From contig NZ_JAJEWI010000005.1 of assembly GCF_020687785.1 (NCBI RefSeq), forward strand, positions 62,001 to 126,000: DNA of 64,000 nucleotides. The letters run 5' to 3'. The stretch comes from Sphingopyxis yananensis. Its GTDB lineage: Bacteria > Pseudomonadota > Alphaproteobacteria > Sphingomonadales > Sphingomonadaceae. A program made the position numbers and the translations under genes. Below the pieces are notes generated by a model, which was not told where the DNA came from, did no database searches, and worked only from the letters and a program-made list of their open reading frames with translations. Shown one piece after another: positions 52,971 through 63,035 of this stretch; the stretch's first letter is position 1, and each line of letters begins with the position of its first letter.

Positions 52971-53691
52971 ACCCAAAACCGAAGCCGCCCCGCCTGTGAT
53001 ACAGGTGGGGACGGATATTTGGCCGGTGCGGATTGTTCGCCACGCTCGTTCCCGCCGTTATCGCTTGGTTTTTGATGCGGTGCGTGCGGAATTGCGACTG
53101 ACCATGCCGCAGCGCGGGCAAGCGGACAAAGCGCTGAAATGGGCGGCGCAGCAGCAAGATTGGATCGCGGGTCAAACCGCCAAGGCGGAACGGCCTGTGG
53201 TCGCCGCGCCAGACACATGCTTTCCCTATTTGGGCGATATGCTGACGATCAAATGGGATTCCACCGCTCCGCGCACGCCGGTGCTGGACGATGGATGTTT
53301 ATATATGGGCGGCGGCGTGGAAAATGTCGGCGCGCGCACACAGCGCTGGCTGCGGACCAAAGCCTTGGCGGTGATGACCGAGGAAAGCCAGATTTTGGCA
53401 GCGCAGGCGGGCCTCCCTTTGCGCCGCGTCGGCATTGGCGACCCGCGCAGCCGTTGGGGCAGCTGCACCGCCCAAGGGGACATCCGTTATAGTTGGCGTT
53501 TAATCATGGCCCCCAGCCATGTACGCCGTGCGACCGTGGCGCATGAAGTGGCCCATTTGCGTCATATGGACCATAGCCCTGCCTTTCATGCCTTTGTGGA
53601 CCAATTATATGACGGGGACGTAGCATCATCGCGCCAGTGGTTGCGCGCCCATGGTCGCCACCTGCACCGCTATCGCTTTGATAAAAAATAG
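52927..53691 (+). CDS. YgjP-like (DUF45) zinc metallopeptidase
   Basis: A 254-residue SprT/YgjP-type protein. The zinc motif HEVAHLRHMDHSPAF supplies the HExxH and third His, preceded by GDPRSRWGSC and RYSWRLIMAP, all diagnostic of M48/DUF45 YgjP proteins. Start is uncertain: ATG 52927 with GGTGAGG overlaps the previous gene by 44 bases; a TTG nearer 52954 is possible. Confidence 0.85.
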   Translation: MPDRWKITLLSGWFKPKTEAAPPVIQVGTDIWPVRIVRHARSRRYRLVFDAVRAELRLTMPQRGQADKALKWAAQQQDWIAGQTAKAERPVVAAPDTCFPYLGDMLTIKWDSTAPRTPVLDDGCLYMGGGVENVGARTQRWLRTKALAVMTEESQILAAQAGLPLRRVGIGDPRSRWGSCTAQGDIRYSWRLIMAPSHVRRATVAHEVAHLRHMDHSPAFHAFVDQLYDGDVASSRQWLRAHGRHLHRYRFDKK

Positions 53692-53716
53692 GGTGAAGGA
53701 TCGCGGCTTGGCTCGT

Positions 53717-54895
53717 TTAGGCGTCCGCTGCGTCCTGTTTTCGTCCCAACCAACGCTCCAGAATCTCCGCGGTGTCTTGGCCAATGCTTTGGGGGGCAGG
53801 GCGGCGGATGCTGCCAGGGGTAGCAGATAATTTGGGGAAAACCCCTTGCATGGTGACGGGGCCTAAGTCGGGGTCGTCCATGGTAACCAAGGCCTCGCGT
53901 GCGGCAAAATGGGGGTCGCGCATCATATCTTCGGGGTCGAAAATCCGCCCCGATGGGACGGCGGCATCCAACATTTTCTGTTCCAATTCGGCGACCGTCC
54001 ATTGGCTGGTCCAGCGGCCAATTATCGCGTCCAATTCGGCCTGATTCTCGCCGCGCGCCACATGGGTGGCATAGCGCGGGTCGCTGGCCAATTCGCTTTG
54101 ACCCATGGCGGCTGCCAGACGGGCGAACACCGTATCGCCATTGCCCCCGATTAAATATTCACCATCTTTGCACGGATAGACATTGGACGGCGCGATTTTG
54201 GGAAGGATTGAACCCGTGCGTTGGCGCTTCGTGCCGCTGACGCTATAATCGGCGATGCTGGATTCCATGACTTGCAGCACCGCCTCATAAAGCGCGCTAT
54301 CGACAATTTGCCCCTGACCCGTTTTGTGGCGATGATGCAGGGCGGTCAACGCCCCCATGCAGCCATAGGTAGCGGCCAGCGTATCGCCAATTGACACGCC
54401 CATGCGCGCGGGCGGTCGGTCGGGATCGCCGACGATGCCGCGCCAACCGCCCATGGCCTCGCCAATGCCGCCATAGCCGGGGCGCTGGCTGTAAGGCCCT
54501 GTCTGGCCATAGCCGGACATACGAACGACGATTAATTTCGGATTGGCGGACAGCAAATCTTGGGGATTAAGATTCCATTTTTCCAATGTGCCGGGGCGGA
54601 AATTCTCGATCAAAATATCCGCTTTTACAATCAGATCGCGGGCAATATCTTGTCCCTCTTTGCTCCGCAAATCCAGCCCAACGCTATATTTGTTGCGGGC
54701 GATGACCCGCCACCAACTGGGCGTGTCGCCTTGGCCCCATTGGCGCATCGGGCCGCCGGTTTCTGGTGGTTCGATCTTGACGATTTCAGCGCCCATATCG
54801 CCCAGCAATTGCCCACAAAATGGACCGGCGATCAGTTGCCCCATTTCCACCACGCGTATATCATTCAGGGCACCGGCGTTGGAAATGGCTGTCAT
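53717..54895 (-). CDS. CaiB/BaiF family CoA-transferase
   Basis: A 392-residue family III CoA-transferase. RVVEMGQLIAGPFCGQLLGDMGAEIVKIEPP is the N-terminal signature, FRPGTLEKWNL and MSGYGQTGPYSQRPGYGGIGEAMGG follow, and the nucleophilic Asp is in MGVSIGDTLAATYG. It moves CoA between acyl acids; substrate unknown. GGAGG precedes the ATG. Lies beside the leucine catabolic genes and could activate a related branched acid. Confidence 0.9.
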   Translation of the reverse strand: MTAISNAGALNDIRVVEMGQLIAGPFCGQLLGDMGAEIVKIEPPETGGPMRQWGQGDTPSWWRVIARNKYSVGLDLRSKEGQDIARDLIVKADILIENFRPGTLEKWNLNPQDLLSANPKLIVVRMSGYGQTGPYSQRPGYGGIGEAMGGWRGIVGDPDRPPARMGVSIGDTLAATYGCMGALTALHHRHKTGQGQIVDSALYEAVLQVMESSIADYSVSGTKRQRTGSILPKIAPSNVYPCKDGEYLIGGNGDTVFARLAAAMGQSELASDPRYATHVARGENQAELDAIIGRWTSQWTVAELEQKMLDAAVPSGRIFDPEDMMRDPHFAAREALVTMDDPDLGPVTMQGVFPKLSATPGSIRRPAPQSIGQDTAEILERWLGRKQDAADA

Positions 54896-55025
54896 TTTTC
54901 CTCCGAAATCGTCAACTTAATTGACTGAATAGATAAGGGCCGCCATCACGATATAAACTGCGGTAGGGAAATAAATGGTTCGGACCGCAAGCAGCGCAAG
55001 GGTTAGGATGCCCATCAGGTGAAGC

Positions 55026-55940
55026 ATGGAAAAAATCAAGAAGATTGAATTGGTCGAAGTATGTCCGCGTGATGGACTGCAAAATGAGAAAAATCTGATC
55101 TCGACGCCCGATAAGCTGCGCCTGATTGAACAGGCCATTGCCTATGGCGCGCGGCGGATTGAAGTGACCAGCTTTGTGAACCCGCGCCGTGTGCCGCAAT
55201 TGGCGGACGCCGACGAATTGGCCGCTCTGCTGCCCCAGCGGGACGATGTCACCTATATCGGGTTGGTGCTGAATCAGCGCGGGGCAGAGCGGGCGATAGC
55301 GGCCGGACTGGATGAATTGGGCGCGGTATGCGTCGCCAGCGACAGTTTTGGGGTGCGCAACCAAGGGCAAAATAGCGCGGAATCGCTGGATGTGGCGCGG
55401 TCGATTGTGGATATGGCCAAATCATCGGGGCGCGGCGGGCAGATCACCATTGCCACAGCCTTTGGCTGCCCCTTTGAAGGCGAGGTTCGCCATGACCATG
55501 TCCTTGAGATGGCCAAGCGCGCCGCCGACAGCCAGCCACGCGAAATTGCCTTGGCGGATACCATTGGCGTTGCGACCCCCGGCGAAGTGGCCGATTTGGT
55601 GGGCCGCGTGGCGGAAGCGGTGGCGGGCCTGCCTGTGCGGGTGCATTTTCACAACACGCGGGGCACGGGGCTGGCCAATGTTTGGGCCGCGATTGGAGCG
55701 GGCGCACGCACGGTGGATGCGGCGCTGGGCGGTATTGGGGGATGCCCCTTTGCCCCTGGCGCGGCCGGAAATGTCGCCAGCGAAGATGTGGCCTATATGT
55801 TGGAACGCAGCGGAATCGCGACCGGATATAACCTGCCGCAGATGGTGGCGGCGGCCCAGTGGCTGGGCGGGGTGATGGAACGCTCACTGCCCGCGATGGT
55901 CAGCAAAGCGCCGCTTTTTCCCCAGCAATTGGCGGAGTAA
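55026..55940 (+). CDS. mvaB: Hydroxymethylglutaryl-CoA lyase
   Basis: A 304-residue TIM-barrel lyase that splits HMG-CoA to acetyl-CoA and acetoacetate, the last step of leucine catabolism. It begins VEVCPRDGLQNEKN. The metal ligands are in RVHFHNTRGTGLANV, and the catalytic loop GIGGCPFAPGAAGNVASED contains the conserved Cys. It converges on the mccA end, facing the mcc-ivd operon. Length is standard. Confidence 0.94.
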   Translation: MEKIKKIELVEVCPRDGLQNEKNLISTPDKLRLIEQAIAYGARRIEVTSFVNPRRVPQLADADELAALLPQRDDVTYIGLVLNQRGAERAIAAGLDELGAVCVASDSFGVRNQGQNSAESLDVARSIVDMAKSSGRGGQITIATAFGCPFEGEVRHDHVLEMAKRAADSQPREIALADTIGVATPGEVADLVGRVAEAVAGLPVRVHFHNTRGTGLANVWAAIGAGARTVDAALGGIGGCPFAPGAAGNVASEDVAYMLERSGIATGYNLPQMVAAAQWLGGVMERSLPAMVSKAPLFPQQLAE

Positions 55941-55997
55941 AGTGCCGATAAGGGGCGTCGGGCCATATCAGCTGACGCCGCTTATATGTCGTTGCCT

Positions 55998-57839
55998 TCA
56001 TTCCGCTGCGGGTTCGATGCGGACCAGCAAGGCTTCTACGGCGACTTGCGCGCCTGTGACGGCGTTGAGTTCGGCCACCACCCCATCAAAGGGCGCGGTC
56101 AAACTATGTTCCATTTTCATCGCCTCTAGGGTCAGCAATTTCTGCCCCTTGGTCACGTTGTCGCCCGGTACCACATCCACGGCGATGATTTTGCCGGGCA
56201 TGGGCGACAAAATCGTGCCGTCACCGCCGCCCGCCGCGCCGGTGCTATCCATGCGCCATGGCCGCAATTGCCACACCGACCCTTGTTCCGCGACCAACAT
56301 GGCGGGGGCCAGATCGTCGCTGCCGGGGCCGTGCAGCGGCGCTTCCACCACTTTGCCGTCCAGCAAAAATGGCGCGCTGCGTACTGCTGGGGCGTTCAGG
56401 CGAAAGCCTGCGAAATGTGATTTGGGCACCAAGGCCATGGCGGCACGGCCCAAGGCTTCGGGACTGGGCATCGCTTCGGCGGCCATGGCGTCACCATCGC
56501 GGCCGATCAGGCCGGTATCCACCGTGCCTGCCACAAAATCGGGGTGCTCCAAGGCGCGGATCAGAAAGGCGCTGTTGGTTTTGACGGGCCATACCGCGCA
56601 ATCGCCGATCATCGATGCCAGCACTTCCCGCGCTTCATTACGGTCGTCGCCATGCGCGATCAGCTTGGCGATCATCGGGTCATAAAAGGGCGAAACCTCT
56701 GCCCCTTCATAGACGCCCGTATCCACCCGCCCGTCATATTGCGGCATTTGAAACAGGTCGAGCCGGCCTGTGGAGGGTAAGAAGCCCTTGGCCGGATCTT
56801 CGGCATAGAGGCGCGCCTCCATCGCCCAGCCTTGAATCTCCAGCTCCTCTTGGTCCAACGGCAAAGTTTCTCCGCTGGCGATGCGCAATTGCCATTCCAC
56901 CAGATCGACGCCGGTGATCGCTTCGGTCACCGGATGTTCTACCTGCAGGCGGGTGTTCATTTCCATGAACCAAATGCGATCGGCGCGCAGGCCGTCGCTG
57001 GCGTCGGCGATGAATTCGATGGTGCCAGCGCCCACATAATCCACCGCTTTGGCGGCGCGAACGGCGGCGGCGCACAAGGCGGTGCGCGTTTCCGCGTCCA
57101 TGCCGGGGGCGGGGGCTTCTTCGATCACCTTTTGGTGGCGGCGCTGCAGCGAACAGTCGCGTTCAAACAAATGGACCACATCGCCGTGGGCGTCGCCAAA
57201 AATTTGAACCTCGATATGGCGCGGTGTCAGAATATATTTTTCGATCAACACATGGTCATTGCCAAAGCTGGCCGCCGCTTCGCGCTGGCATGACGCCAAG
57301 GCGTCGGCGAAATCTGCGCTGCTATCGACCTTGCGCATGCCCTTGCCGCCGCCGCCTGCCACAGCTTTGATCAGCACGGGATAGCCAATGCTTGCGGCTT
57401 GCTCGGCCAAATAGGAAGGGTCTTGATCTTCCCCCATATAGCCGGGGGTGACGGGCACACCCGCCGCTTGCATCAGCTTTTTGGCGGCGTCTTTCAAACC
57501 CATCGCGGTGATGGAGGCGGGTTTTGGTCCGACCCAAATCAGGCCCGCGTCAATCACGCTTTGGGCAAATTCGGCGTTTTCGGATAAAAAGCCATAGCCG
57601 GGGTGGATGGCCTCCGCCCCGCTGGCTTTCGCAGCGGCGATGATGCGTTCACCCACCAAATAGGATTCTCGCGCAGGCGATGGGCCGATATGCACAGCGG
57701 TGTCCGCCTCGCGCACATGCAGGGCGTTGGCGTCGGCGTCGGAATAGACGGCCACGGTTTTAATGCCCATGTCCCGCGCAGTGCGGATGATACGGCAAGC
57801 GATTTCGCCGCGATTGGCGATGAGAAGGGACTGGATCAT
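55998..57839 (-). CDS. mccA: Methylcrotonyl-CoA carboxylase alpha subunit (biotin carboxylase and BCCP)
   Basis: A 613-residue biotin-dependent carboxylase subunit. The biotin carboxylase domain (about 1-445) has LIANRGEIACRIIRTA, GGGGKGMRKV, FMEMNTRLQVEHPVTE; a linker domain follows. The C-terminal biotinyl domain has EAMKMEHS with the biotin lysine near residue 575. A GTG at 57848 overlaps the mccB stop, but ATG 57839 gives the standard start. Operon order implies the 3-methylcrotonyl-CoA substrate. Confidence 0.93.
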   Translation of the reverse strand: MIQSLLIANRGEIACRIIRTARDMGIKTVAVYSDADANALHVREADTAVHIGPSPARESYLVGERIIAAAKASGAEAIHPGYGFLSENAEFAQSVIDAGLIWVGPKPASITAMGLKDAAKKLMQAAGVPVTPGYMGEDQDPSYLAEQAASIGYPVLIKAVAGGGGKGMRKVDSSADFADALASCQREAAASFGNDHVLIEKYILTPRHIEVQIFGDAHGDVVHLFERDCSLQRRHQKVIEEAPAPGMDAETRTALCAAAVRAAKAVDYVGAGTIEFIADASDGLRADRIWFMEMNTRLQVEHPVTEAITGVDLVEWQLRIASGETLPLDQEELEIQGWAMEARLYAEDPAKGFLPSTGRLDLFQMPQYDGRVDTGVYEGAEVSPFYDPMIAKLIAHGDDRNEAREVLASMIGDCAVWPVKTNSAFLIRALEHPDFVAGTVDTGLIGRDGDAMAAEAMPSPEALGRAAMALVPKSHFAGFRLNAPAVRSAPFLLDGKVVEAPLHGPGSDDLAPAMLVAEQGSVWQLRPWRMDSTGAAGGGDGTILSPMPGKIIAVDVVPGDNVTKGQKLLTLEAMKMEHSLTAPFDGVVAELNAVTGAQVAVEALLVRIEPAAE

Positions 57840-57844
57840 AGGGC

Positions 57845-59443
57845 TCACATCCTAAACACGCCAAAGCCGCGCTCGACAATTGGGGCGTTGAGCGTGGCCG
57901 AAAAAGCTATGCCCAGCACGTCGCGGGTCTGGGCGGGGTCGATGATGCCATCGTCCCACAAACGGGCGGTGGCATAATAGGGGTTGCCTTCATCTTCATA
58001 TTTTTGGCGAACAGGGGCTTTGAATTCCTCTGCTTGTTCCGCCGTCCAATTATCGGCGTCGCGGTGAACCGTGGCCAGCACGCTGGCGGCTTGTTCCCCG
58101 CCCATCACCGAAATGCGGGCATTGGGCCATGTGAATAAGAAGCGCGGGCTGTAAGCGCGGCCACACATGCCATAATTGCCTGCGCCAAAGCTGCCACCGA
58201 TTAACACGGTGATTTTGGGGACGGTGGCGGTGGCAACGGCGGTGACCAGCTTTGCGCCATGTTTGGCGATACCCTCTGCCTCAAATTTTCCGCCGACCAT
58301 GAAGCCGGAGATATTTTGCAAGAACAACAAAGGAATGCGGCGTTGCTGTGCCAATTCAATGAAATGCGCGCCCTTGACCGCGCTTTCGCTGAACAACACG
58401 CCATTATTGGCCAATATGGCAACGGGGATGCCCCAAATATGCGCAAAGCCGCAGACCAGCGAACTGCCATAAAGCGGCTTAAATTCGTGAAATTCCGACC
58501 CATCGACAATGCGGGCGATGATTTCATGCACATCATATGGTGCGCGGACATCATCGGGAATAATGCCATAAAGGTCCTGCGGATCATATTTGGGCGGGCG
58601 CGGCTCGCGCTGTTCCACCTTAAATCCATCGTGCGGGCCAAGGTGGGATAGGATGTCGCGCACTATGGTCAGCGCATGTTCGTCATTTTCGGCCAGATGG
58701 TCGACCACGCCGCTTTTGCGGGCGTGCAGATCGCCGCCGCCCAAATCTTCGGCGCTAATTTCTTCGCCCGTCGCCGCCTTCACCAAGGGCGGGCCTGCCA
58801 AGAAGATGGTGCCTTGCTCTTTTACAATCACCGTTTCGTCGGACATGGCGGGCACATAGGCTCCGCCCGCCGTGCAACTGCCCATCACACAGGCGATTTG
58901 CGGAATGCGCTTGGCCGACATAGTGGCTTGATTGAAAAAGATGCGGCCAAAATGGTCGCGGTCGGGAAAAACCTCGGCTTGGTGCGGCAGGTTGGCACCG
59001 CCGCTGTCCACCAAATAGACGCAGGGCAAATGATTGGCTTCCGCGATTTCTTGGGCGCGCAGATGCTTTTTCACCGTCATCGGATAATAGGTGCCGCCTT
59101 TGACCGTCGCGTCATTGCAGACGATCATCGTCGTGCGGCCCGACACCTGACCAATGCCGGTAATCACGCCCGCGCCAGCGATATCATCCTCGTAGAGGCC
59201 ATTGGCCGCCAATTGGCCGATTTCCAAAAAGGGGGACCCTGCATCCAGCAGACGTTCCACCCGTTCACGGGGTAGCAGCTTGCCGCGCGATCTGTGCCGT
59301 TCGCGCGATTTCTCATTGCCGCCTAGCGCGGCTTTGGCCACTTGCTCCATCAGCGCATCGCGCAGCGCGATATTATGGGCGGCGCGTTTTTGGCTGGTGG
59401 GATCGTCGGCCAGATAGCGGCTTTGGATGACGGGCGCGCTCAT
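57845..59443 (-). CDS. mccB: Methylcrotonyl-CoA carboxylase beta subunit (carboxyltransferase)
   Basis: A 532-residue carboxyltransferase with two crotonase-like halves. Seen: [47 protein letters not shown] in sections, [16 protein letters not shown], and [16 protein letters not shown] with the second oxyanion hole. It carboxylates 3-methylcrotonyl-CoA in leucine breakdown. It overlaps ivd by 4 bases. Confidence 0.94.
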   Translation of the reverse strand: MSAPVIQSRYLADDPTSQKRAAHNIALRDALMEQVAKAALGGNEKSRERHRSRGKLLPRERVERLLDAGSPFLEIGQLAANGLYEDDIAGAGVITGIGQVSGRTTMIVCNDATVKGGTYYPMTVKKHLRAQEIAEANHLPCVYLVDSGGANLPHQAEVFPDRDHFGRIFFNQATMSAKRIPQIACVMGSCTAGGAYVPAMSDETVIVKEQGTIFLAGPPLVKAATGEEISAEDLGGGDLHARKSGVVDHLAENDEHALTIVRDILSHLGPHDGFKVEQREPRPPKYDPQDLYGIIPDDVRAPYDVHEIIARIVDGSEFHEFKPLYGSSLVCGFAHIWGIPVAILANNGVLFSESAVKGAHFIELAQQRRIPLLFLQNISGFMVGGKFEAEGIAKHGAKLVTAVATATVPKITVLIGGSFGAGNYGMCGRAYSPRFLFTWPNARISVMGGEQAASVLATVHRDADNWTAEQAEEFKAPVRQKYEDEGNPYYATARLWDDGIIDPAQTRDVLGIAFSATLNAPIVERGFGVFRM

Positions 59444-60609
59444 GACCGCGCACCGATCAATTCACGGCCAATTAACATGCGGCGAATCTCATTGGTGCCA
59501 GCGCCAATGTCCAATAACTTGCTATCACGCCAAAAACGCTCCACCGGCCAATCGCGGGTATAGCCCGCGCCGCCCAAGGCCTGAATCGCTTCGCCGGCCA
59601 CGCGCACGGCATTTTCGCTGGCCAGCAAAATCGCACCTGCTGCGTCGAAACGGGTGGTTTGCCCTGCATCGCACGCCTTGGCGACTTGATAAACATAGGC
59701 CCGCGCCGATTGCAGCGCGACATACATGTCCGCCACCTTGGCCTGCATCAATTGGAATGACCCAATGGCTTGACCAAATTGCGTGCGTTCGCGCACATAG
59801 GGAATCACCACGTCGAGGCAGCCTTGCATGATGCCCAATTGCAGACCCGCCAGCACGACGCGTTCATAATCAAGGCCCGACATCAGCACGCCAACGCCGC
59901 CATTTTCCGGTCCCATAATCTGTTCGGCGGGCACATAGCAGTCGGTAAACACCAATTCCGCCGTGGGGCTGCCCCGCATTCCGACCTTGTCAATTTTCTG
60001 ACCAATGGCGAAACCCGCCATATCTTTCTCGATCAAAAAGGCCGTGATGCCGCGCGATCCAGCTTCGGGGCTGGTTTTGGCGTAAACCACCAACGTATCG
60101 GCATGGCTGGCGTTGGTGATCCAAAATTTGGTGCCATTCAGCACATAGCCGTCGCCCTTACGCTCGGCCTTCAGCTTCATCGAGACGACATCGCTGCCCG
60201 CGCTGGCTTCGGACATCGCCAAGCTGCCGACATGTTCGCCGCTGATCAGCTTGGGCAGATATTTGGCCTTTTGCGCCTCATTGCCCCAGCGGCGGATTTG
60301 GTTGACGCATAAATTGCTGTGCGCGCCATAACTCAGGCCAATGGCGCCTGACACGCGGCTGACTTCTTCGACCGCGATCACATGTTCTAAATAGCCAAGG
60401 CCCAATCCACCCCATTCTTCCTCGACGGTGATGCCGTGCAGGCCCAATTCGCCCATGGCGGTCCATAGTTCGTCGCGGGGGAACCAGTCGTCGCGGTCTG
60501 CACGGTCGGCCAGCGGTGCGATTTTATCATCGGCAAAACTTCCGGCGCTATCGCGGATCATGTCCGCCGTTTCCCCAAGGTTGAAATCAAAATCCGGTGT
60601 CGCGCGCAT
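59440..60609 (-). CDS. ivd: Isovaleryl-CoA dehydrogenase
   Basis: A 389-residue acyl-CoA dehydrogenase. [19 protein letters not shown] is the FAD-side signature, and [17 protein letters not shown] carries the catalytic Glu at the position specific to isovaleryl-CoA dehydrogenases. It ends with [19 protein letters not shown]. It oxidises isovaleryl-CoA to 3-methylcrotonyl-CoA. ATG 60609 follows AGAGG; it heads the ivd-mccB-mccA operon. Confidence 0.94.
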   Translation of the reverse strand: MRATPDFDFNLGETADMIRDSAGSFADDKIAPLADRADRDDWFPRDELWTAMGELGLHGITVEEEWGGLGLGYLEHVIAVEEVSRVSGAIGLSYGAHSNLCVNQIRRWGNEAQKAKYLPKLISGEHVGSLAMSEASAGSDVVSMKLKAERKGDGYVLNGTKFWITNASHADTLVVYAKTSPEAGSRGITAFLIEKDMAGFAIGQKIDKVGMRGSPTAELVFTDCYVPAEQIMGPENGGVGVLMSGLDYERVVLAGLQLGIMQGCLDVVIPYVRERTQFGQAIGSFQLMQAKVADMYVALQSARAYVYQVAKACDAGQTTRFDAAGAILLASENAVRVAGEAIQALGGAGYTRDWPVERFWRDSKLLDIGAGTNEIRRMLIGRELIGARS

Positions 60610-60742
60610 GATAAACCTCTTCCAAATTTCTTTTGGAGCGCGGGACAATGTCCGCTCTCACCCCAAGTCTGGCCGATAATCTGACAGAGGAGGCGAATAA
60701 TGAAAAATTGAATTTGCCATGATGTTGGCATAGGTTTTTTTT

Positions 60743-61645
60743 ATGATAAAACGTTCTCATATTCGCCAATTTTTGGCTGTCGTCGATGCGGGCAGTTTTA
60801 CACAGGCCGCCATGCGCCTGCGCGTGACTCAGCCGACCTTGTCGACGGGCGTGGCGGAATTGGAACGCTTGCTGTCGACCATCTTGTTCCTGCGCGAACG
60901 GCGACAATTGCGCCTAACCGAGGCGGGCGGTCGATTCTTGCCCATTGCGCGGGAATTGGAACGCGGCTTTCGCGCGGCTGATTCCTTTGGCGCGGGACCA
61001 CAGCATGATTGGCCCGAATTGAAATTGGGGGTCCTACGATCTGTTTCTGATGATCACCTGCAACGCCTGATTCAGCTTTTATCGGCACAGTTTGAAATAG
61101 AGTTGATTGAGGGCAGCGATACCGAACTGCGGGCCGCATTAAAAAGCGGGCGGGCCAATATGATCCTGACCTTGCTGCGCGACAGCGAGAAAGGCCCCAA
61201 TATTTTACCCTTGTTGGACGAACCTTATCTGATGTTGCTGCCCAAAGATCATGCAATGGCTGGTCAGGATGAACTGATTGCCGAGGAGCTGGCCGCAGAA
61301 ATTATGATCGCGCGCCGATCTTGTGAGCTTTTGGACGCGACCAGCCGATTCTTTTCCCAGCGCGGTGTGCGGCCGCGCTTTTCGCTGCGCAGTGCCAGCG
61401 ATGATCGCTGCGTCCGTATGGTGGCAGCGGGCTTGGGGATTACCACGGCGCCCCTGTCGCTTGCATATTTATCGTCCGTTCGGGGCGAAATTGTCGCGCG
61501 GACCGTGCGGGAATATGACTATCATCGCCAGCTTGGCTTAATATTAGATCCATCATGGTTGAATCACCCCCATCACTATGAAGTTGTGATAGGGATAGCG
61601 GCGATATTACAGCCAATTTGGCAAGCACAGTTGTGCGAGGTTTGA
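60743..61645 (+). CDS. LysR family transcriptional regulator
   Basis: A 300-residue LysR protein: N-terminal winged HTH (about 1-60, HIRQFLAVVDAGSFTQAAMRLRVTQPTLSTGVAELERLL) and a periplasmic-binding-protein-like effector domain. Divergent from ivd with a 133-base gap, the classic placement for the regulator of the adjacent operon. The effector is not visible; control of ivd-mcc is inferred. Confidence 0.92.
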   Translation: MIKRSHIRQFLAVVDAGSFTQAAMRLRVTQPTLSTGVAELERLLSTILFLRERRQLRLTEAGGRFLPIARELERGFRAADSFGAGPQHDWPELKLGVLRSVSDDHLQRLIQLLSAQFEIELIEGSDTELRAALKSGRANMILTLLRDSEKGPNILPLLDEPYLMLLPKDHAMAGQDELIAEELAAEIMIARRSCELLDATSRFFSQRGVRPRFSLRSASDDRCVRMVAAGLGITTAPLSLAYLSSVRGEIVARTVREYDYHRQLGLILDPSWLNHPHHYEVVIGIAAILQPIWQAQLCEV

Positions 61646-61664
61646 CCGCATAGCAAACTATATT

Positions 61665-62177
61665 ATGTTATATGACATGACTGAACTAGCGCAGCATAAA
61701 CTGGACCGATTAACCAGCGAACAGGTGGAAACCCTGCGCCTTGTCTATGACCATAAAGGGTCTAAGGAAATCGCGCGGATCATGGGGGTTTCTCCCCATA
61801 CTGTCGATCAGCGGATGCGCCGAGCCTTGAAGATATTGGGCGTCAGCAGCCGAGTGGATGCGGCCCAGTTACTGGCTTCTCACGGTGTATTTCAGAATGT
61901 TACCCCATATCAATCATTGAGATATCAACCGGATAATCTAGCCGATGTGGTTGCATTTGCAGATGTTGCTCTTCGTTCAGCCGATACAGTGGTTCCGTCC
62001 GTTTCCAGCCATCAGGATGAGGAAAGTTCAACAGACTCCTCTACTCCTGCGCCGCTGCAGGGGGGGGAGCCAGTGATGGGGCCGAAAATATGGATGCTGT
62101 GGCTGGTCCTGATTACCTTGCTAGGGACCGGTGCTGTCGCAATCCTATATTTTCTGCTGCAAACACTGGCGACATGA
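61665..62177 (+). CDS. LuxR-type HTH protein with C-terminal transmembrane anchor
   Basis: A 170-residue protein. The LuxR/GerE HTH is at about 15-60 (LTSEQVETLRLVYDHKGSKEIARIMGVSPHTVDQRMRRALKILGV). A variable linker with an acidic Ser-rich stretch follows, then one C-terminal hydrophobic helix (WMLWLVLITLLGTGAVAILYFLLQ). There is no receiver or autoinducer domain. The layout suggests a membrane-tethered regulator. ATG 61665 or 61677. Confidence 0.8.
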   Translation: MLYDMTELAQHKLDRLTSEQVETLRLVYDHKGSKEIARIMGVSPHTVDQRMRRALKILGVSSRVDAAQLLASHGVFQNVTPYQSLRYQPDNLADVVAFADVALRSADTVVPSVSSHQDEESSTDSSTPAPLQGGEPVMGPKIWMLWLVLITLLGTGAVAILYFLLQTLAT

Positions 62178-62525
62178 TGAGTGGGTGGCATGCTGTCACC
62201 GCGACGGGTTGAGTGAGGAGGGGGCTGCTTTTCGCAGTTAAGAAAGTGTTGGATATCCTTGCTTATAGGTGCCGCGTGTATCGGTTGTTTTAGATTATAG
62301 TAAATATCACATTGTTTTTATGTGTTTAATATTGCTGAATTGATGTTGTAAACCAAAATTATGTATTTGAAGAATGGCCATTGATATTGATCGCAATTTA
62401 ATGTCATTATTTCACTTATATCGCGCGGATAGAGTGAAGTGATTTCACCGGTGACAGGATAGATTTGCAGATAATAAAGGCCCGAGCTTCGTCTATGCAA
62501 TTTTGGCTGCTTAGGGGGTACGGAT
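62178..62525. other. AT-rich intergenic region
   Basis: A 348-base gap markedly richer in A and T than its surroundings. It contains the palindrome TCACCGGTGA near 62446 and several short inverted repeats (GTGAA/TTCAC). A 60-codon minus-strand frame at 62318-62500 is present but not convincing. The MarR-type gene has a TTAGGGGGT ribosome-binding site at its end. Confidence 0.6.
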
Positions 62526-63035
62526 ATGCAGCAGTTTTCAAATAAAGAGATTGCCGAGCTTAAATCCCGTGTCGATCAAATTCACCAACTTCTCGCTAGT
62601 CGCGGCGATGAGGTCGGCGTGAATGAAATACATGGGGAAGCTATGGAACAATTGCAGTCTCATCGACCCAATCCGCTGGTTCATCATCTGATGTACAGCA
62701 TTCAAATTCAGAAATTGCGAAAGGCTCATTTTACCGAATTGGACATGAGCGGTCCTTGTTGGGATATGATGCTGGACTTGATGTTGGCGGAACGTAGCGG
62801 ACGCGAATTGAGCGCCAGCGACCTTGCCACCGGTGCAGCGGTACCGCTGTCGTCTGGGCTGCGCATGATTGCTGCGATGGAAAAGGCATCGTTGGTGCTG
62901 CGTTATCTCGATCATCGCGATCGCCGGCGCACTTTGGTCCGCATGACCGAAACTGGGCGTCAGAAAATGGTTAGTTTTTTCGAAAAAAGCGACGCTGCAT
63001 GGGGGCAGAATGCGCGCATGATCGGTAGGATATAA
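62526..63035 (+). CDS. MarR-type winged-helix transcriptional regulator
   Basis: A 169-residue winged-helix protein. A long N-terminal helix precedes the DNA-binding core (CWDMMLDLMLAERSGRELSASDLATGAAVPLSSGLRMIAAMEKASLVLRYLDHRDRRRTLVRMTETG, about 75-145). The DHRDRR wing and RMTETGR segment are typical of MarR proteins. Ligand unknown. Adjacent regulators (LysR, LuxR, sigma) are independent by spacing. Confidence 0.82.
   Translation: MQQFSNKEIAELKSRVDQIHQLLASRGDEVGVNEIHGEAMEQLQSHRPNPLVHHLMYSIQIQKLRKAHFTELDMSGPCWDMMLDLMLAERSGRELSASDLATGAAVPLSSGLRMIAAMEKASLVLRYLDHRDRRRTLVRMTETGRQKMVSFFEKSDAAWGQNARMIGRI

Noticed and set aside
62318-62500. 60-codon minus-strand frame in the AT-rich gap
   Set aside because: No ribosome-binding site or family resemblance, and no gene partner; retained only as part of the gap description.
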